Positions 59,201-64,000 of a stretch of DNA of 64,000 nucleotides are shown here, piece after piece. The position numbers and the translations under genes are program-made. Source of the DNA: Alnus glutinosa (taxonomy: Eukaryota > Streptophyta > Magnoliopsida > Fagales > Betulaceae); contig NC_084891.1 in the NCBI RefSeq assembly GCF_958979055.1, positions 27,501,001 to 27,565,000 on the forward strand, in the 5' to 3' direction. The number at the start of each line of letters is the position of its first letter. The first letter of the stretch is position 1. The notes under the pieces are model-generated. The model saw nothing but the letters and a program-made list of their open reading frames with translations, was not told where the DNA came from and made no database searches.

Positions 59201-60639
59201 ATATAAAGGTCTTCGACACAGTAAGACTAGGGTTTCGAATCTGAGAGTATGGTTTTTGTCTTATTACTCGTAGCTCCGAGATTAGACCTGAAATTGAAAC
59301 CTGTCATAAAGATATATTGGAAACCGGAGCCGGGAAAAGAAGTTTGGGGGGATTTTTGATTCCGTAAATTATGCAGGGATTGTACAATATGAAAAGGGTT
59401 TCTTAGGCTTCAGATGTAGACCTTTGTCAGGTAAAACTTGCATTTCAGTGACCAAGCTCATAATACAATAACCTAATCTATGTGTAATTGAAATAAAATT
59501 GATATAATCCAACACTCCCTTGTTTGAGCTCGAAGTGTGTAATTTTTATTGGTGTATTTTGATCTAACCCCTTTAGTGTTTAACATAAAGACACTTGTTT
59601 GCGATTCTTTGATATATCTGGTTCACTGTGGTTGTTGGGTCTGCAGGATATACTTTTAGTATTCTTGATAACATTTCATTGGCATTTGAAGATAAAATTC
59701 AACCATTTTTTTGCTAAATGAGAGTATTAGATAACTTAATAATCCAATAAATCCATTGTATTCATGTAAGTACAGAAACACAATTAAAATGTCAAAAAGA
59801 AAGAAACTTTGAGAAGCCATGGAGTAGCTGGCAAGAAATTTGTTTGAAATGACATGCAAATATAACTTAACGCCAAATGCTGGAAATGAATTACGTTCAT
59901 TTCCATATTTATGTGATATTGTAAGTAAATTACTTGATATCATACATAAGTATGAGAAGTAGAACTGAAAAAGAATAATGATAAATCAATATGAGCTTTT
60001 TTGGGTGCTGCTGTTTGTAGCTGAGTTCCAGTTTTTTGGAGTGTTGTAAACTTTCAGTTTACTTCTATAAAATTACTCATTCATCTAAAAAAAAGGTAGA
60101 TCTAAAAATAAAATAAAATGGGGATTAATTTCTTATTATGACGGTTTTGCTGAGAGATATCTTCCTGGATCCTATATTCTAGATTCTAGACTCATTACAA
60201 CTAATGCTAAATCTTTTCAGCAACATAGGGCACCGTGGTTCGAGGCCAGCCCTTTGTTTTAGAACCTGAGAACATAGGGAATACTGGATAATTTAAAAAC
60301 CTAGCAGTAATAGTTGATATTGATTACCTTTGCACCAAGCTCATTTGTAATTTTCATTGCTAACATGAATCATACATGGAGGGAAATGGAGGAAGCAGGT
60401 TACTGAACAATGGAATGAGGAACTGTCTTGTGGAATAAATGCCTTGAATATTATAAATATCAGCTACTTGTAAACTAAAACCTGTTTATATGTGAAACTA
60501 ATATAGAAAATGCCTTAAAATGTAAACATTTATGCTGTAAAACTATTGCTAGAGACATTTTTGAAGATTTTGGCAGTTTTACTGATAAGTCTTGAATTAT
60601 TCTATTCAAGACCCCTTAATTTACATTTGTTATGCCTAG

Positions 60640-62320
60640 TTTGTGTTGTAAATGTAACGTTTTGTTGTAGTTTTTGTGTTTTATCTTATTTTCAGGTCTT
60701 AATTGAAATCTAGTTCAAAACACATGAATTAGACCTTAAAATACATCAAGGGAGATTTGGTCATTTCCAGAGTTCAAAGTTGCTCATGCCAAGTGAAGAA
60801 TCGGCTAAGGCAAATCGATCGATCGACTTTATAATCGATCGATCGAATCATCAGCCGAAGAAGAATGCGATCGAGCGAAATGCGATCGATCGACTTTATA
60901 ATCGATCGATCGAATTTGGATATTTTCGGAACAATCTGGAACAATGTTGACATATCACTTTTCCTTGATATTTTAAATATCTTAGATATTTTCTAGATAT
61001 TTGTTAGATATTTTCTAGATATTTTTAGATATTTTCAGATATTTCCAAAATATCTTAGATATTTCCAAATATCTCTTATCTTATCTCTTCTTTAGATATT
61101 ATTTTGTAAATCTCTTCCTCTATAAATAGAGAGCAACATGAGATGTAGAAGTATGCATCTTTTGGGAGCTTCGATTGTCTCAGGTGTATCTTAGTTAATT
61201 TTAATGCTTTTCATTTCCTTTTGTAATCTGAATTCTCTTTTATTAATATAGTGTTCTTAGTTTATTTAAATCTTGTTTTTTTTACTGTTTTTCTTTAATT
61301 TCATGCTTAAATTAGTTTACTTCATGTCTAGCTAATTTAGTTATTAGGGTTTGATCAAAATCCAATCCAAAAACCATGAAGTGTTCTTGAGGTTCTTAGG
61401 ATTTTCTTTAGATGTTTGATGATTGTTAAGGGCTAGAGGATCTCAAAACCCATGCTAAAAGGTTTTGTTTTCAAGATTCCAATCTAATTATTCATGAAAA
61501 AGAGTTAAACTTGTCTATGAGTTTTCTTAGATTTCTTGAGTAAAACCAACGTTATTGGAAACAAGAACGATGTCTTTTGCAATGATGCTATTTGACATGA
61601 TGTGTGATTTCTCATTAGAGTCGCCTTATAGGGTATGCTAGGGAACACCTATCATTTCACACCTTTGGTAGTCTAAAATGTTTTTCAATTGTAGTTTAAA
61701 CTTTATGTGAAATAGTTTGGTGTGAAACTATATATTTTATCATTGTGGCCTAATTAGGGTTTTTATGTATTGTGTATACTTATTAGGATGTGTTGTAGAG
61801 TAGTAAGCTAGGGAGCATTAATCACTCCACACCTTTCGTAGTGTAAACGTTTTTCAATTATAGATTAATCTTTATGTGGAGTAGATTAATGTAAAACTAG
61901 GTGCTTTATAACTACGTCTTAACGAAAGTTTTTTCACGTCGAGGTCGTCGTAATGGTTGACGCCCATTACGCGCTCATATCATGCATGTTAGGAAGAACC
62001 ATATAGACTTTAAGCATTTCATTGGTTGAGAATTGGATAAAGATCAACACCCTAAGTTTTCTCTTAGTTTGTTTTCATTTTCTGCTTTCATTCCTTCACT
62101 CTATTGTTGTAGCTTCAATTCTACAACCTTTACTTTTATTTTTACTCTTAAGTTAAGTTAAATACGTTCTTTAATATTCCATTACGCAAAACAACTAATA
62201 ATCTCTGTGGTTCGATCACCCTTACTATAGTACAATTGATTCGTACTATTGCGAGTGGTAAACTTATAAATTTAAAATCCACGTAGCTGCTTGGCGCTCT
62301 ACCATTCACCTATGCAAGCT
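60640..62320. mobile_element. Probable LTR (or LTR plus leader) remnant of an LTR retrotransposon
   Basis: The stretch has a TATA-like CTCTATAAATAGAGAG near 61120 and ends with AATCTCTGTGGTTCGATCACC, GTACTATTGCGAGTGG and, shortly after, TTGGCGCT. These are phrases typical of the 3' end of long plant LTRs and the adjoining primer site. No coding domain and no second LTR in view. Boundaries are approximate. Confidence 0.5.
60810..60915. repeat. Palindromic ATCGATCGATCGA repeats
   Basis: The phrase CGATCGATCGACTTTATAAT with CGATCGATCGA after it occurs twice (about 60816-60850 and 60884-60915), separated by GCGATCGAGCGAAATGCG. Each half is self-complementary, so the single strand could fold into strong hairpins. 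Confidence 0.8.
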
Positions 62321-63060
62321 CTCAAAGAAGGGCATATGAAAATAAGATAATTATCACTTTTATAGTTTTATATGAATACTAAATAACATATGTTTAGATG
62401 GTAGGTGATGCAACATTTTTCCATACATTTTGAAGTTGCAATGAGCATGTTGAATGATTAAGTGGCTATTTATGATGAAAATAAAATGAAATAATATAAT
62501 AAACAAATGCAAGTTAAAGGTCATTGAGGATCAATTTGAGAACTAGATGAGCTATCTAAAAAAAAAAAAGAACTAGAGGAGTTAAATGTATGTCATGATA
62601 TAGTCGTTTGTAACACACAGTGATGATTGGAGGGGTTATATTTTTTAATTAAGTTGAATGTGCTACACTAGCAAAATGGAGAAAATAATGTACGATGAGG
62701 TGGTGAAAACATTTTACTATAGCCTGTTATTCTACCGTGAATATATCTTTCGATAGAGGTTAATGACATAAGATGTATTTTGAAACTGGCCCCAAGTGTT
62801 TTGGAAGAAAGGCCTTGTTGCATGAATTGGAGTGTCTTGTGAATAAACTTTATGAAATTGCATAATTTCTTCCAAGATCAATTATTAGGACTTTCAGAAA
62901 AACTGCTATGGGACGGTGGTTTTTACATTCATCTAAATTCATTTCTAAGTTGTGTACCTCAATCAGTTATCATGGAATTTGAATTAGAAGGGACTCTAAT
63001 AAGTGAAATATATGTCATATTGCAATAGTTGCTGTGCAAGTTTCTTTTCTTTTTTTGGTA
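62321..63060. other. Intergenic or intronic sequence
   Basis: No gene feature is recognised. Confidence 0.55.
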
Positions 63061-63180
63061 ATTTTTTTTTTTATAAGTAATCGTAAAATTATTATAAAGG
63101 CACAAAAGGCGTAATGCAGGAAGTATACAAGAGATACACCTAACTAGAAGAAGAAAAAAGATCAAGAAAAGCATGAAAGC
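63061..63180 (-). mobile_element. LINE 3' tail
   Basis: Minus strand: GTGTATCTCTTGTATACTTC, then CTGCATTACGCCTTTTGTGCC, and finally TTACGATTACTTATAAAAAAAA. This is the classic 3' end of plant L1-type LINEs. Confidence 0.7.
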
Positions 63181-64000
63181 TATAAATATTTAAGTCAAAG
63201 GGTGTTGGATATAAATGAGCTATATTTCATTGTCAGTTACTAGGAGCCTTTGGAAAGGGTTTAGTGTGAAAAAGTTTAGAAGAATGTATGATACTGCTTG
63301 ATCTCTATATGTTTAGAGGTTTCAGGTGCCCTTTGGGCTATGAGCCATCTCCTTCGTCTAATGGTTTATGCAAGTGACCCAATGGTCTGTATATCTGCAT
63401 TCTTTCCTTAAGGTATTAGTTACCTATAGTTTGATGATGTATCTTGTTTGTTGATAGGTGTTAGTTACCTATAATTGTATGATATATCTTGTTTGTTGAT
63501 TGCATGCAACCTTACTTATGGCTTGTAATAGAAATGTCTAAGACTAAGCAAAAAGAGCTCATAAGATGGACATCACTGTGTTTGTGTGGAATTGTGGCTT
63601 TGATAGTAGTTCGAAATTTAATCTTTATGCTTAATAGGTGATTGAATATAAGCAAAACTTCTAGTTTCAATTTTTGGAGGCACCTAGTCATGGCAGTTGC
63701 TTTGCAACTGTTTTACTTTGTTTTCCCATGTTGTTTAGTAGATGTCTCTTGTTTTAGATGTTGGTGCCATTTGGCCTTTGACATGAGTCCTAAAATTATC
63801 AGGAAAGAACCTAAGTTGAAGTTTCCATGTTAGTGATCATTTTTGACTTATCCCATAGTCATACCCTTTTGTCCAATTCATTTTTTTTTTTTTTGGACAT
63901 GCGTCAAATAGCAGGGCTATTATTGGGGGAATGAGGTGTTCCTGGATGGTTAAGTTAATTGTACAATTATGAGATTTACTTCTATAAAGTGCCTTTTCAG
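63181..64000. other. Sequence without recognised feature
   Basis: A 63-codon plus frame at 63642-63833 has no recognisable domain. A T run lies at about 63881-63894. Could be an intron of the putative gene beginning near 59056. Confidence 0.5.

Overview
The window is plant nuclear DNA, almost certainly from a eudicot. It is AT-rich, its genes have many introns, and the space between genes is filled with plant transposons: LTR elements, LINE 3' ends, MITEs and a CACTA element. The gene families (BPC, group I bZIP, RCC2-like, IQD) are plant or plant-type. A woody species is my guess from the long introns and spacers. I cannot name the species.

Three complete protein genes and one partial gene are supported. 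(1) At 3-656 (+) lies the C-terminal part of a class II BASIC PENTACYSTEINE GAGA-binding factor. (2) At 8355-17297 (+) lies a group I bZIP factor of 580 aa in 4 exons, whose third intron is about 7 kb and full of transposons. (3) At 29517-19753 (-) lies a 16-exon RCC2/TD-60-like RCC1-repeat protein of 531 aa, with an acidic tract and two AT-hook-like motifs at its C-terminus. Its promoter carries a cluster of MSA-like (AACGG) mitotic elements. (4) At 49624-55596 (+) lies an IQ67-domain (IQD31/32-type) calmodulin-binding protein of 807 aa, whose last coding exon is only 20 nt. All three complete reading frames close exactly across the splice sites I infer.

The main non-coding find is at about 2490-3245 (-): three consecutive box C/D snoRNA candidates. 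One looks like a homologue of yeast snR38, which guides Gm2815 in 25S rRNA. One is aimed at the 18S ACCGUCCUAGU segment. The third is closed by a 9-bp terminal stem but has no target I recognise. They lie downstream of a TATA box, a telo box and two site II elements, the known promoter layout of plant snoRNA and ribosomal-protein genes.

The 30-49 kb interval has no convincing host gene. Its centrepiece is a non-autonomous CACTA transposon (40621-45055, TSD TAG) that carries decayed exons resembling two unrelated host genes: an SOS2/CIPK-type kinase and an FKBP62/ROF1-type immunophilin. It also holds an array of GATCGATC palindromes. Other well-bounded elements include a gag-only LTR retrotransposon (12066-14146, TSD GATGA, iMet primer site) and several MITEs with clear TSDs. 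The last 8 kb (56-64 kb) hold transposon remnants, a probable LTR fragment, and possibly the first non-coding exon of a gene that continues beyond the window.
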